Below are positions 17,193 to 26,220 of a DNA stretch of 64,000 bases, piece after piece. The notes beneath the pieces are model-generated. The model was not told the origin of the DNA and made no database searches. It saw only the letters and a program-made list of their open reading frames with translations. This stretch comes from Lichenibacterium dinghuense (GTDB taxonomy: Bacteria; Pseudomonadota; Alphaproteobacteria; Rhizobiales; Beijerinckiaceae). The stretch covers positions 4,661,501-4,725,500 of the forward strand of contig NZ_JAJLMN010000001.1 in NCBI RefSeq assembly GCF_021730615.1, in the 5' to 3' direction. Both the position numbers and the translations under genes were made by a program. The first letter of the stretch is position 1, and the number at the start of each line of letters is the position of its first letter.

Positions 17193-18491
17193 TCACCCCT
17201 GGCCGGGCGGCACGATGCCGAGATTGTCCTTCGGGATCGCGGCCAGCGTCTCGTCGCTGAGGCCGAGGTGCTGCTTGACCAGCTCCGGCGGCAGCGCGGC
17301 GATCCACTCGTTCAGCGACACGTCCTGGTAGACCGGCGCCTTGAACATCTCCAGGTAGACGAGGTCCTCCGTGCCCGTGTTCTCGATGTAGTGGGGCAGG
17401 GTGGCGGGCGCGTAGCCGACGTCGCTCGGGTTGAAGTCGAGGGTGCGCGCGTCCGAGTGGTTGGCGAAGAGGGTCATGCGGCCCCTGCCCGAGATCCAGA
17501 ACTGCCACTCGTCGGCGTTCTGGTGCCAGTGCAGCGACCGCATGGCGCCGGGCTTCACGACCACGTAGGCGGCGGCGATGTTGCGCGAGATGGGGAAGTT
17601 GCGCGAATCCACCACGCGGATCGAGCCGTTGGCGTCCTGCTTGGTCGGCGCCATCTCGGTCAGCCCGAAGGCGAAGTCGATCTTCGACATCGGGTGATGC
17701 CGCGTCATCGCCGCGGCGTCCTGCGCGAGCGCTGGCGGCACCGGCGCCGGGAAGATGTACCTGCCGTTCGGCGGGATGTCGTCGAAGGGCTTCAGCGCCG
17801 CCGCGTCCACCCCGAAGTTCTTGGCCACCACCGCGCGCGGCGTGTGGATCAGCCAGTCCGAGATCAGCGTCGTGTCGTCCTCCGAGAAGGTGCCCTCGTC
17901 GAAGACGAGCAGGAACTCGCACCCCGTCGGCCCGAGCCCCTGGATCGAGTGCGGCAGCCCCTGCGGAAAGTACCACAGGTCGCCGGCCTTCACGTCCTTG
18001 ACGAAGGGGTCGCCGTCGTAGTCGAGCGCCGTGATACGCGCGGCGCCGGTGAGCATGATCGCCCACTCGTCCGCGGCGTGCCAGTGCAATTCGCGGATGC
18101 CGCCGGCCTCCAGACGCATGTTGACGCCCGCCAGGTCCTTCGCGATCGGGAAATCGACGACGTTGACCTGCCGCGCCCAGCCGCCCTGCTGGACGCGGCG
18201 GTGCGCGAGGCTCATCGACGACCAGAACTGCTTGACGCTGCCGTGGTCGGAGGCCGGCGGCATCGTGGAGTCGGGGAACAGGGTGCCGAGCGCGCCGTTC
18301 TGCGGGCCGGGATTGCTGGCGCTCGCGTCCCCCATGCCGGCGAGGGTCGTGGCCCGCGACTGCGCGTCGGCGGCGCCCGCCGCGACGAGGCCGAGGCCCG
18401 CCACGCCGGCGCCGAGCAGCCCGCGGCGCGAGGGCGCGAAGCCTGCGACGGGGCGGCGCGGGGCGCCCGGGGTCTCGTTCTGATCCGACAT
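17193..18491 (-). CDS. oxdC: Bicupin oxalate decarboxylase family protein, Tat-exported
   Basis: A 432-residue bicupin that probably converts oxalate to formate and CO2 with manganese. A twin-arginine signal (SRRGLLGAGVAGLGLVAAGA, about residues 22-41) implies folding before export. Cupin 1 has metal-ligand motif RELHWHAADEWAIML and LPHSIQG; cupin 2 has MRSLHWHQNADEWQFWI and LPHYIEN, so both sites look intact. The active-site lid, SENST in Bacillus OxdC, reads SEDDT here, retaining the Glu needed for decarboxylation. ATG 18491 starts the Tat peptide; the frame extends upstream without a signal. Formate produced could feed a formate dehydrogenase such as that at 61 kb. Confidence 0.88.
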   Translation of the reverse strand: MSDQNETPGAPRRPVAGFAPSRRGLLGAGVAGLGLVAAGAADAQSRATTLAGMGDASASNPGPQNGALGTLFPDSTMPPASDHGSVKQFWSSMSLAHRRVQQGGWARQVNVVDFPIAKDLAGVNMRLEAGGIRELHWHAADEWAIMLTGAARITALDYDGDPFVKDVKAGDLWYFPQGLPHSIQGLGPTGCEFLLVFDEGTFSEDDTTLISDWLIHTPRAVVAKNFGVDAAALKPFDDIPPNGRYIFPAPVPPALAQDAAAMTRHHPMSKIDFAFGLTEMAPTKQDANGSIRVVDSRNFPISRNIAAAYVVVKPGAMRSLHWHQNADEWQFWISGRGRMTLFANHSDARTLDFNPSDVGYAPATLPHYIENTGTEDLVYLEMFKAPVYQDVSLNEWIAALPPELVKQHLGLSDETLAAIPKDNLGIVPPGQG

Positions 18492-18648
18492 CGTGGTCCC
18501 GCTCCGGCTGTTCGTCCGCAGGATCAACGCCGGCGCTCCGTGGCGGGTGCCCCCGCGGTGCCGGACACGACGTATCGGGCAGCGGGAGGTGGCGCAGTCG
18601 TGCCGCGGCGAGGCGGACGGCGCGCGGGGCCGGGCCTGCACGCCGCCC

Positions 18649-19029
18649 TCACTTCGCCGGCTCGAGCTTGAGGCTGAGCACCTTGGGGTCGTGGGTGGAA
18701 TGGCTGCCGTCGCGCACGTCGATCAGGCGGCCGAGCACGTCGGGCGTCGCCTCGAGCTTCGAGGCGGCGGCGATCGCGGCATCGTCGGGCTTGGCGAAGG
18801 AGGTCGCCGTCGCGGTGGCGTAACCCGGCTTCACGATGGTGACGACGATGCTCTCGTCCCGCCGGCCCGACACGGCGCAGGGCGAGGTGCAGATCGTGCC
18901 GGTGCTGGCCACCACGCGGGCGCCGGGCGGGTCCGTCACTACGAGGACGTCGTCGATCACGCCGTGGTCCAGCGTGGCGCATCCGCCGAGGCCGGCGAGC
19001 AGCAGCGCGGCGGCGAGGCGCCGGGTCAC
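18649..19029 (-). CDS. Lipoprotein with PEGA-like domain, paralogue 2
   Basis: A 126-residue predicted lipoprotein: a basic start, then ALLLAGLGGC with lipobox Cys at about residue 17. The next segment, VIDDVLVVTDPPGARVVAS, with TSPCAV and a VTIVKPGYATATA strand, resembles the PEGA carbohydrate/peptidoglycan-associated surface repeat. Two Cys (ICTSPC) may form a disulfide. The GTG start overlaps the stop of the upstream paralogue (GTGA at 19026-19029). Function is unknown; a cell-envelope role is an inference. Confidence 0.7.
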   Translation of the reverse strand: MTRRLAAALLLAGLGGCATLDHGVIDDVLVVTDPPGARVVASTGTICTSPCAVSGRRDESIVVTIVKPGYATATATSFAKPDDAAIAAASKLEATPDVLGRLIDVRDGSHSTHDPKVLSLKLEPAK

Positions 19030-19475
19030 GCGGCACCCCGCGCCTTGGCCGGGCGGGCGGGTCTGGCGGGCGCCCCGGCCGGCAGCGCCGTCAGGGCGAC
19101 GTCGACCGGGTTCGGCACGTGCTCCAGCGCGCCCCCGGTCGCGGCGTCGACGGCGAGGCCGAGGCCGCCCGTGGCGACGTTCTCGATCGCCACCGCGGCG
19201 CCCGTGCCCGAGATGCGCGTGCCGACCTCGACCGTGCGGCTGCTGTAGCCGGGCATCGACACCGTGACGGTGAAGACGGCGTCACGGCGGACAGTCAGCG
19301 TGCAGGGCGTGGCGGCGCAGGCGGCGCCGACCGAGGAGGTCACGGCCGCCCCCGGCGGCTCGGAGATCACAGCGACCTCGTCGTCGAGCCCGCGCTCCAG
19401 GGTGGCGCAGCCGCCGACGCCCGCGATCACCGGCGCGACGCCCGCGGCCCACCAAACCCTCGCGACGCGCCCCAT
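19026..19475 (-). CDS. Lipoprotein with PEGA-like domain, paralogue 1
   Basis: A 149-residue predicted lipoprotein, with signal and lipobox VAPVIAGVGGC and then the same layout as the downstream gene: LDDEVAVISEPPGAAVTSS, ACAATPCTLTVRR, VTVSMPGYSSRTVEVG. Its C-terminus is longer and Pro/Ala/Arg-rich (PAGAPARPARPAKARGAA). An in-frame ATG 33 bases upstream (19508) is possible, but ATG 19475 (MGRVARVWW) gives a standard lipoprotein signal. The two genes overlap by 4 bp and look like a tandem duplication. No specific function can be assigned. Confidence 0.7.
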   Translation of the reverse strand: MGRVARVWWAAGVAPVIAGVGGCATLERGLDDEVAVISEPPGAAVTSSVGAACAATPCTLTVRRDAVFTVTVSMPGYSSRTVEVGTRISGTGAAVAIENVATGGLGLAVDAATGGALEHVPNPVDVALTALPAGAPARPARPAKARGAA

Positions 19476-19654
19476 CCCATCCCTCCGACCGACGCACTCC
19501 TGAACCACTCGATTTAATCGAAACTAAGTCTGTCGTGTGACGCCTTCCCACACGCTTCCTCGCCGGGCCGGAGCCTTGGGTGCATCGGGCGCCGGTGGTA
19601 GGATGTCCGCGGCCGCCGGGCGGCGCGGCCGGCGACGGGAGCTGGGACGCGGAC

Positions 19655-20680
19655 ATGGCGGGAACTACGGGATCTGCGGCGGCGCCCTACCTGGCCGCGG
19701 CGCGCTTCTCGGTCGCGCCCATGATGGACTGGACCGACACGCATTGCCGGACCTTCCACCGCATCCTGACCCGGCGCGCGCTGCTCTACACCGAGATGGT
19801 CACCACCGGCGCGATCATCCACGGGCCGCGCGCGCGGCTGCTCGCCCACGACGCGTCCGAGCACCCCGTGGCGCTGCAACTCGGCGGCAGCGACCCCGCC
19901 GAACTCGCGGAAGCCGTGCGGATCGCCGAAGACTTCGGCTACGACGAGATCAACCTCAACTGCGGCTGCCCGTCCGACCGCGTGCAGAACGGCCGCTTCG
20001 GCGCCTGCCTGATGCGCGAGCCGGAACTCGTCGGCCGCTGCGTCGCCGCCATGAAGCGCGTCACCGCGCTGCCCGTGACGGTCAAGTGCCGCATCGGCGT
20101 CGACGACCAGGAGCCCGAGGCGGCGCTGTCCGCCCTTGTCGACGCCGTCGTGGCGTCGGGCGTCGACGGCGTGATCGTGCACGCCCGCAAGGCTTGGCTG
20201 AAGGGACTGTCGCCGAAGGAGAACCGCGACGTCCCGCCGCTCGACTACCCGCTCGTCCACGCGCTGAAGCGCCGCCGGCCCGGCCTGTTCGTGGCGATCA
20301 ACGGCGGGGTCGCCGACAACGACGCCGCGGCGGAGCACCTCGCCCACCTCGACGGCGTCATGCTGGGCCGCGCCGCCTATCACACGCCGGAACTGCTGCT
20401 CGACGTCGACGCCCGCTTCTTCGGAGCCGAGCGCCCCGTCGCGGATGCCTTCGCGGCCGTCGAGCTCTTCCTGCCCTACATGGAGCGCAAGCTCCGCGAG
20501 GGCGTGCGCCTGCGCGACATGACGCGCCACCTGCTCGGGCTCTTCACCGGCCAGGGCGGTGCCCGCGCCTGGCGGCGCCACCTCGCCACCGAGGCCGTGA
20601 AGGCGGGGGCGGGGATCGACGTCGTCCGCGATGCCCTGGCCAAAGTGTCGCGTCATCCCGATCTCGGCCGCGCCGCCTGA
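19655..20680 (+). CDS. dusA: tRNA-dihydrouridine synthase A
   Basis: A 341-residue FMN TIM-barrel enzyme that reduces uridine 20/20a in the tRNA D-loop. It has the DusA-specific start RFSVAPMMDWTDTHCRTFHR, EMVTTGAIIHG, the catalytic Cys in NLNCGCPSDRVQNGRFGACL, the HARKAWLKGLSPKENR segment typical of DusA rather than DusB/C, and INGGVADN with LDGVMLGRAAY for FMN phosphate binding. ATG 19655 was chosen because conservation begins shortly after it. A GC stem at the end of the gene may terminate transcription. Confidence 0.96.
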   Translation: MAGTTGSAAAPYLAAARFSVAPMMDWTDTHCRTFHRILTRRALLYTEMVTTGAIIHGPRARLLAHDASEHPVALQLGGSDPAELAEAVRIAEDFGYDEINLNCGCPSDRVQNGRFGACLMREPELVGRCVAAMKRVTALPVTVKCRIGVDDQEPEAALSALVDAVVASGVDGVIVHARKAWLKGLSPKENRDVPPLDYPLVHALKRRRPGLFVAINGGVADNDAAAEHLAHLDGVMLGRAAYHTPELLLDVDARFFGAERPVADAFAAVELFLPYMERKLREGVRLRDMTRHLLGLFTGQGGARAWRRHLATEAVKAGAGIDVVRDALAKVSRHPDLGRAA

Positions 20681-20704
20681 ACTTGCCTCTACGGCGGCGC
20701 TTTC
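20670..20704 (+). terminator. Possible weak terminator after dusA
   Basis: An 8-bp GC stem (20670-20677 with 20693-20700) and a 15-nt loop, followed by TTTC only. The left arm overlaps the last codons of dusA. The U tract is poor, so confidence is low. Confidence 0.35.
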
Positions 20705-20753
20705 ATGGGCACTACATCGTTGTTGTGGGCGGCTCGGCATCCGTCCTGCGACA

Positions 20754-20800
20754 GTTTTGCATGACTTGGCGCCATCTGAGTAAAAGTTAATTTATATTCG
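20754..20800 (+). promoter_or_regulatory. AT-rich stretch, possible promoter of the RND operon
   Basis: This is the only clearly AT-rich patch upstream of the RND permease. It holds a TATATT (20793-20798) that could be a -10 box and TTG-containing hexamers upstream (TTGCAT at 20758, TTGGCG at 20767), but none is at ideal 16-18 nt spacing. The promoter assignment is tentative. Confidence 0.3.
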
Positions 20801-20889
20801 CTCGATGACTTGTCGCTGCACTGCGGCATGGTCACCTGTCACGGCAACGGTTCGACCCGCTCCCGCGTTGGTCGAATCTGGAGCCGCGC

Positions 20890-23800
20890 ATGGGTCTCGT
20901 CCTCTATGCCTTGAAAAACCGCGTCACGTTCTACGTGATGGGCGTGCTGATCCTGCTCGCCGGCATCGGCACCTCGGCGATCGCGCCGAAGGACGTGCTG
21001 CCGGCGGTCGACATTCCGGTCGTGGTCATCGTGTGGACCTACACGGGCCTCGACACGACCGACATGGCGCAGCGCATCACCACCTACTCGGAATTCTCGC
21101 TCTCCAACAACGTCAACGACATCAAGCAGATGGAGAGCCAGACGCTGCCCGGCGTCGCCATCGAGAAGATCTACTTCCAGCCGTCCGTGTCGATCGACCT
21201 CGCCATCGCCCAGGTGGTGTCGGCGATGAACTCCATCCGGGCCGTCATGCCCACCGGCGTGCAGCCGCCGGTGGTGATGCGCTTCTCGGCCTCCTCCGTG
21301 CCGGTGATCCAGCTCGCGCTGTCGTCGGAGATCGAGAGCGGCGCCAAGCTCTACGACTACGGCCAGTACCGCATCCGCCAGACGCTGACCCAGGTGCCGG
21401 GCTCGACCCTGCCGGCGCCCTACGGCGGCGCGCCGCGCCAGATCATGGTCGACCTCGACCTCCACGCCCTGCAGGCCCACGGCCTGACCCCCACCGACGT
21501 GACCAGCGCCATCACGGCGCAGAACATCGTCGTGCCGTCGGGCCTGTCGAAGATCGGCGAGCAGCAGTACCCGATCCGCCTCAACATGAGCCCGGAGGTC
21601 ATCGACGACCTCAACCGCGTGCCGGTGAAGACCGTCAACGGCACCCCGATCCTGATCCAGGACGTGGCGCACGTGCGGGACGGCGCGCCGCCGCAGCTCA
21701 ACATCGTTCGCTCGGACGGCCGCCACTCGGTGCTGGTGACGATTCTCAAGAACGGCAACGCGTCCACGCTGTCGGTCGTCAACGCGGTGAAGAGCTTCCT
21801 GCCGACGATCCGCGCCGCGGCGCCGAAGGACATGAAGATCACGCCGCTGTTCGACCAGTCGGTGTTCGTGTCCGGCGCCATCTCGGACGTGGTGCGCGAG
21901 GGCGTCATCGCGGCGGCGCTGACGGGCGCCATGATCCTGATGTTCCTCGGGTCGTGGCGCTCGACCCTGATCGTGCTGGTGTCGATCCCGCTCGCCATCC
22001 TGTTCTCGCTGACGGTGCTCTACTTCCTCGGCGAGACGATCAACATCATGACGCTGGGCGGCCTCGCCCTCGCGGTCGGCATCCTGGTCGACGACGCCAC
22101 CGTGGCGATCGAGAACACCTACCGGCTGATGGAGGAAGGGCGGAGCTTCAAGGATTCGGTGGTGGAGGGCGGCGCCGGCATCGCCAAGCCGGCCCTGATC
22201 TCGACGCTGTCCATCTGCTCGGCCTTCGTGTCGGTGTTCTTTCTGACCGACACGCCGCGCTACCTGTTCGTGCCCCAGGCCATGGCGGTCGTGTTCGCCA
22301 TGCTGGCCTCCTACCTGCTGTCGCGCACCCTCGTGCCGATCATGATCGACGTGCTGGTCAGGCGCGAATATGACCAGCGGCGCGACGCGGAGGGCGACGA
22401 CGAACCGAAGGGGTTCTTCGGCCGCTTCCACGCCGCCTTCGAACGGGGCTTCGCCCGCTTCCACCGCGGATACATCGGGCTGCTGCACGGCGCGCTCGAC
22501 CACAGGATCGCGACCTTCGCGGTGGTGGGCGCCGTGCTGCTCATGGGCGGGACGCTGCTCGAGTTCGTCGGGCGCGACTACTTCCCCCAGATCGACGGCG
22601 GCGCCATGACGCTGCACATCCGCACCCGCCCCGGCCAGCGCATCGAGACCGCGGAGCAGCGCTTCGCCGAGGTCGAGGAGGTGGTGAAGCAGGTCGTGCC
22701 GCCGAAGGACCTGGAGCTGATCCTCGACAACATCGGCCTGCCGTCGATCAACTACAACTTCGCCTTCGGCGACGGCTCCTTCGTGGCCTACAACGACGGC
22801 CAGATGCTGATCTCGCTGAAGGAGGGCCACGCCCCCACGGCGGGCTACATGGCCAAGCTGCGCGAGGTTCTGCCGGCGAAGTTCCCGGACACAATGTTCT
22901 ACTTCCAGCCGTCGGACATCATCACCCAGACGCTCGACTTCGGCACCATCACGGCGGTCGACGTGCAGGTGAACGGCCGCAACCAGGGACGCGACCTCGC
23001 CGCCGCCAAGGCCATCGAGGCGAAGCTGAGGACGGTCAAGGGCGCCGTCGACGTCCACATCCAGCAGGTGCTCGACACGCCGGAGTTCGTCGCCGACGTC
23101 GACCGCCGCATGGCCTCCGAGATGGGCCTGACCGAGCAGCAGATCGCCAACGCGATGAACATCTCGCTCAGCGGCTCCTACCAGGTGACGCCGAACTTCT
23201 GGGCCGACCCCAAGACCGGCATCCCCTACCAGCTCTGGGTGCAGACGCCGGAATACCGCAACGACAACCTCACGGCACTGAAGAACACCCCGCTGCTGAT
23301 GCAGACCTCGGCCAACATGCCGAACAGCTCGACCAGCGACACGCTTCAGATGCTGTCCTCCGTCGCCACGATGCGGCGCACCTCCGAGCAGACCGTGGTC
23401 AACCACGTCAACACCCAGCCGACCTACGACGTCTACGCCTCCGTGCAGGACCGGGACCTCGGCTCCGTCCAGAAGGACATCGCCCGCATCGTCGAGGAAG
23501 AGCAGAAGACCCTGCCCGCGCCGGACAAGATCACCGTGCGGGGCCAGATCGAGAGCATGGACACGTCGTTCCACCGCATCGAGATCGGCCTCGCCATCGC
23601 GGTGGTGGCCGTCTACCTGCTGATGGCCGTGAACTTCCAGAGCTGGGGCGACCCGTTCGTGGTGATCTGCGCGCTGCCGATGGCCTTCTGCGGCATCGTG
23701 TTCAGCCTGTTCATCACCGGGACCACGCTCTCGATCCCGTCGCTGTTCGGCGCCATCATGGCGGTGGGCGTGGCCTCGTCGAACTCCATCCTGCTCGTCA

Positions 23801-24087
23801 CCTTCGCGCGAGAGCACCGCGAGGAGACGGGCTGCTCGGCCGCCGAGGCCGCCATCGCGGCGGGCGAGACGCGCCTCAGGCCCGTGCTGATGACGGCCGG
23901 CGCCATGTTCGTCGGCCTGATCCCCATGGCGATCGGCGTCGGCGAGGGCTCCGAACAGAACGCCGCCCTGGCCCGCGCGGTGCTGGGCGGCGTCGCCTTC
24001 GGCACCTGCGCGACGCTGCTCTTCGTGCCGTTCCTGTACGCCCTGCTGCGCCGCGGCCGCTTCCAGCCCGTCGAGGACTACCTGTGA
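20890..24087 (+). CDS. RND-family efflux transporter permease
   Basis: A 1065-residue inner-membrane proton antiporter of the HAE/AcrB-like class. The first helix is NRVTFYVMGVLILLAGIGTS. Two large periplasmic loops follow, and about 12 transmembrane helices are expected. TM4 carries the Asp pair in ALAVGILVDDATVAIENTYR, required for proton coupling. The second half repeats the layout, with VVAVYLLMAVNFQSWGDPF and GVASSNSILLVTFAREHRE. Its stop overlaps the adaptor start by one base (TGATG). Unusually the permease precedes the adaptor; no TolC-type gene is near, so an outer-membrane partner must come from elsewhere. The substrate is unknown. Confidence 0.94.
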   Translation: MGLVLYALKNRVTFYVMGVLILLAGIGTSAIAPKDVLPAVDIPVVVIVWTYTGLDTTDMAQRITTYSEFSLSNNVNDIKQMESQTLPGVAIEKIYFQPSVSIDLAIAQVVSAMNSIRAVMPTGVQPPVVMRFSASSVPVIQLALSSEIESGAKLYDYGQYRIRQTLTQVPGSTLPAPYGGAPRQIMVDLDLHALQAHGLTPTDVTSAITAQNIVVPSGLSKIGEQQYPIRLNMSPEVIDDLNRVPVKTVNGTPILIQDVAHVRDGAPPQLNIVRSDGRHSVLVTILKNGNASTLSVVNAVKSFLPTIRAAAPKDMKITPLFDQSVFVSGAISDVVREGVIAAALTGAMILMFLGSWRSTLIVLVSIPLAILFSLTVLYFLGETINIMTLGGLALAVGILVDDATVAIENTYRLMEEGRSFKDSVVEGGAGIAKPALISTLSICSAFVSVFFLTDTPRYLFVPQAMAVVFAMLASYLLSRTLVPIMIDVLVRREYDQRRDAEGDDEPKGFFGRFHAAFERGFARFHRGYIGLLHGALDHRIATFAVVGAVLLMGGTLLEFVGRDYFPQIDGGAMTLHIRTRPGQRIETAEQRFAEVEEVVKQVVPPKDLELILDNIGLPSINYNFAFGDGSFVAYNDGQMLISLKEGHAPTAGYMAKLREVLPAKFPDTMFYFQPSDIITQTLDFGTITAVDVQVNGRNQGRDLAAAKAIEAKLRTVKGAVDVHIQQVLDTPEFVADVDRRMASEMGLTEQQIANAMNISLSGSYQVTPNFWADPKTGIPYQLWVQTPEYRNDNLTALKNTPLLMQTSANMPNSSTSDTLQMLSSVATMRRTSEQTVVNHVNTQPTYDVYASVQDRDLGSVQKDIARIVEEEQKTLPAPDKITVRGQIESMDTSFHRIEIGLAIAVVAVYLLMAVNFQSWGDPFVVICALPMAFCGIVFSLFITGTTLSIPSLFGAIMAVGVASSNSILLVTFAREHREETGCSAAEAAIAAGETRLRPVLMTAGAMFVGLIPMAIGVGEGSEQNAALARAVLGGVAFGTCATLLFVPFLYALLRRGRFQPVEDYL

Positions 24088-25538
24088 TGGACCAGTTCGC
24101 GCCCAGCCGGCAGGACCGCGACGACGGCGACCTCCGCCCGGACGAGCACGACATCCTGACGCTCGCGCCCGCCGACGAGGGCGAGGGCGACGGGCGCGAC
24201 GAGGGCTCCAAGCCCGGGATGCCGTCGCGCTGGATCTTCGTCGGCGTGGCCCTGGTGCTCGCCCTGGCGCTGGCCTGGGGCATCTACAGGCACGTGAAGA
24301 CCGGGGCCGCCGCCACGGCCACGCAGCAGCGGCAGGCCGACATGGTGCCCGAGGTCCGCGTGGTCGCGGCGCGCACCGAGGACGGGCCGGTCGAGCTGAC
24401 CCTTCCCGGCGAAACGCAGCCCTTCGCCACCGCCAACATCTACGCCCGCGCCACGGGCTACATCACCGAGCGGCGCGTCGACATCGGCTCGCGGGTGAAG
24501 AAGGGCGACCTCCTGGTCCACATCTCGGCGCCGGACCTCGACCAGCAGCTCGAATCCGCCGTCGCGACGCTCGGGCAGGTCGAGGCCGCGCTGCTCCAGG
24601 CCAACGCCAACGTCAGCCAGTCCGAGGCCAACCTCAACCTCGCCAAGGTCAACCTGCAGCGCGCCCAGGCGCTGGTGGGCAAGGGCTTCGAGACCCTGCA
24701 GAACCGCGACCAGCTCCAGGCCAACCAGATCGCCCAGGGCGCCAACCTCGACGCGGCGCGGGCCGGCGTGAAGGTCGCCGAGGCCAACGTCAAGGCGCAG
24801 CAGGCCAACATCGACCGCCTGCGGGCGCTCACCGCCTTCGAGGACGTGCGCGCGCCCTTCGACGGCGTCGTGACGGTGCGCAACGTCGACCTCGGCACGC
24901 TGGTCAACGCCGACACGGCGAGCGGCACGCCGATGTTCACGGTGGACGAGGACGACGTGCTGCGCGTCCTCGTGCAGGTGCCGCAGAACTCCTCGCTCGG
25001 CGTGCGCGACGGGTTGCAGGCGCGGATCACCGTGCCGCAGATGCCGGGACGCACCTTCGTGGGCAAGGTCACGCGCCAGTCCTCCGCCCTGCAGTCCACG
25101 GCCCGCACGCTGACGGTGGAGGTCGACGTCCCGAACCAGGCCGGCGTGCTGCGCTCGGGGCTCTACGCCTACGTCACGCTCGACATCCCGCGCATCCATC
25201 CCGACGTGGTGCTGCCCGCCGAGACGCTGATCTTCGACCAGGGCGGCACCCGCGTCGCCGTCGTGGGCGAGGGGGACAAGGTGCGGATGGTCCCGGTGAA
25301 CATCCGCCGCGACTTCGGCACCTCGCTGGAGGTGGACCAGGGTCCCAAGGGCGGCGACAGGGTCGTGCTCAGCCCGCCGGCCACGCTGAAGGAGGGCGCC
25401 AGGGTCGAGGTGAAGGCCGAGGTCGAGGGCGAGGCCCCGCCCAAGCCGACCGGCACGCCGGACATGTCGGGCGTGCCCCCGGCGCCCGTGCCGGGCGGCG
25501 AGGGCGCCGGTGGGGTCGGCCAGGCGTCGGGGGAGTAG
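24087..25538 (+). CDS. RND efflux periplasmic adaptor subunit (HlyD/MFP family)
   Basis: A 483-residue membrane-fusion protein. A charged cytosolic N-terminus (about 45 residues) precedes a single anchor RWIFVGVALVLALALAWGIY. The lipoyl half GSRVKKGDLLVHISAPDLD leads into a long coiled-coil hairpin rich in Gln/Ala/Asn (about 150-250), then VRAPFDGVVTVRNVDLGTLV and the beta-barrel and membrane-proximal domains. The C-terminal 40 residues are Pro/Gly/Glu-rich and may be unstructured. ATG 24087 overlaps the permease stop by one base. It would bridge the permease to an outer-membrane channel. Confidence 0.92.
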   Translation: MDQFAPSRQDRDDGDLRPDEHDILTLAPADEGEGDGRDEGSKPGMPSRWIFVGVALVLALALAWGIYRHVKTGAAATATQQRQADMVPEVRVVAARTEDGPVELTLPGETQPFATANIYARATGYITERRVDIGSRVKKGDLLVHISAPDLDQQLESAVATLGQVEAALLQANANVSQSEANLNLAKVNLQRAQALVGKGFETLQNRDQLQANQIAQGANLDAARAGVKVAEANVKAQQANIDRLRALTAFEDVRAPFDGVVTVRNVDLGTLVNADTASGTPMFTVDEDDVLRVLVQVPQNSSLGVRDGLQARITVPQMPGRTFVGKVTRQSSALQSTARTLTVEVDVPNQAGVLRSGLYAYVTLDIPRIHPDVVLPAETLIFDQGGTRVAVVGEGDKVRMVPVNIRRDFGTSLEVDQGPKGGDRVVLSPPATLKEGARVEVKAEVEGEAPPKPTGTPDMSGVPPAPVPGGEGAGGVGQASGE

Positions 25539-25548
25539 GCCGTCTCGG

Positions 25549-26220
25549 TCAGCGCACCGGCGGCACGTCGATGCCAGGCGCGCGGCAGGAGGCGCGCGCC
25601 ACCTCGGGGCAGGGCACGAAGGAGCGCAGGTCCTTCGCGAAGCAGATGCGGACCTCCTCGAGGTCGCCCCCGCGGCAGGTCACCGCCATCTCGTCCGTGC
25701 GCAGGCCCGGATTGGCGGCCGCGAAGGTGCGGGCGACGTCCACCGGCGCCCAGGTCTGGTCCTGCGTCGGCTTGGAGAAGGCCGCCGGCACCGCCACGGC
25801 GTCTCGCGCGCGGCGCACGGCGCCGAAATAGTCGGTCGGGCTCAGCCCCGTGCAGGTGCCGTGCTTGCGCCACTCGTAGCGCGCCAAGCCCTCGTCGGGG
25901 TAGACGCCCGCCACCGTGGCCAGCGCCTGGCGCGACGGGCTGCGCTCGGCCGAGCCGCAGTCGCTCGGGAAGCCGTGGTCGAACTGCGGCCACAGCCCGT
26001 GCACGGTGAAGCCGATGCCGCTGCCGGCCGCGCATTGCTCCCGCGCCTTGGCGTCGCCCCCCGTGGCGCAGAAGCCCGGCGACCAGGACAGGGCCAGCAC
26101 GTAGAAATCGAAGCGCCCTGGCGCCACGGGTCCGCCCGCGACCGGCCCGCCCGTGGACTGCGCGACCGCGGGCGACCCGGCGAGCCCGAGCGCGAGCGCC
26201 GCCGCGGCCAGCGCCTTCAC
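25549..26220 (-). CDS. Exported ribonuclease T2 family protein
   Basis: A 223-residue secreted or periplasmic endoribonuclease. A signal peptide (VKALAAAALALGLAGSPAVA) precedes the core. Both catalytic segments are present: CAS I FTVHGLWPQ and CAS II YEWRKHGTC, each with the essential His. Several Cys (FCATGG, DCGSAE, HGTCTG, ICFAKD, PCPEVARASC) suggest disulfides. It would cleave RNA through 2',3'-cyclic phosphates, probably for scavenging. The GTG start overlaps the stop of the upstream gene by 4 bp (GTGA, 26217-26220), making a two-gene exported unit. Confidence 0.93.
   Translation of the reverse strand: MKALAAAALALGLAGSPAVAQSTGGPVAGGPVAPGRFDFYVLALSWSPGFCATGGDAKAREQCAAGSGIGFTVHGLWPQFDHGFPSDCGSAERSPSRQALATVAGVYPDEGLARYEWRKHGTCTGLSPTDYFGAVRRARDAVAVPAAFSKPTQDQTWAPVDVARTFAAANPGLRTDEMAVTCRGGDLEEVRICFAKDLRSFVPCPEVARASCRAPGIDVPPVR

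Noticed and set aside
20839-23817. Long antisense open frame opposite the RND permease
   Set aside because: It lacks family motifs and is His/Arg/Asp-rich; the plus-strand RND signatures are unequivocal.
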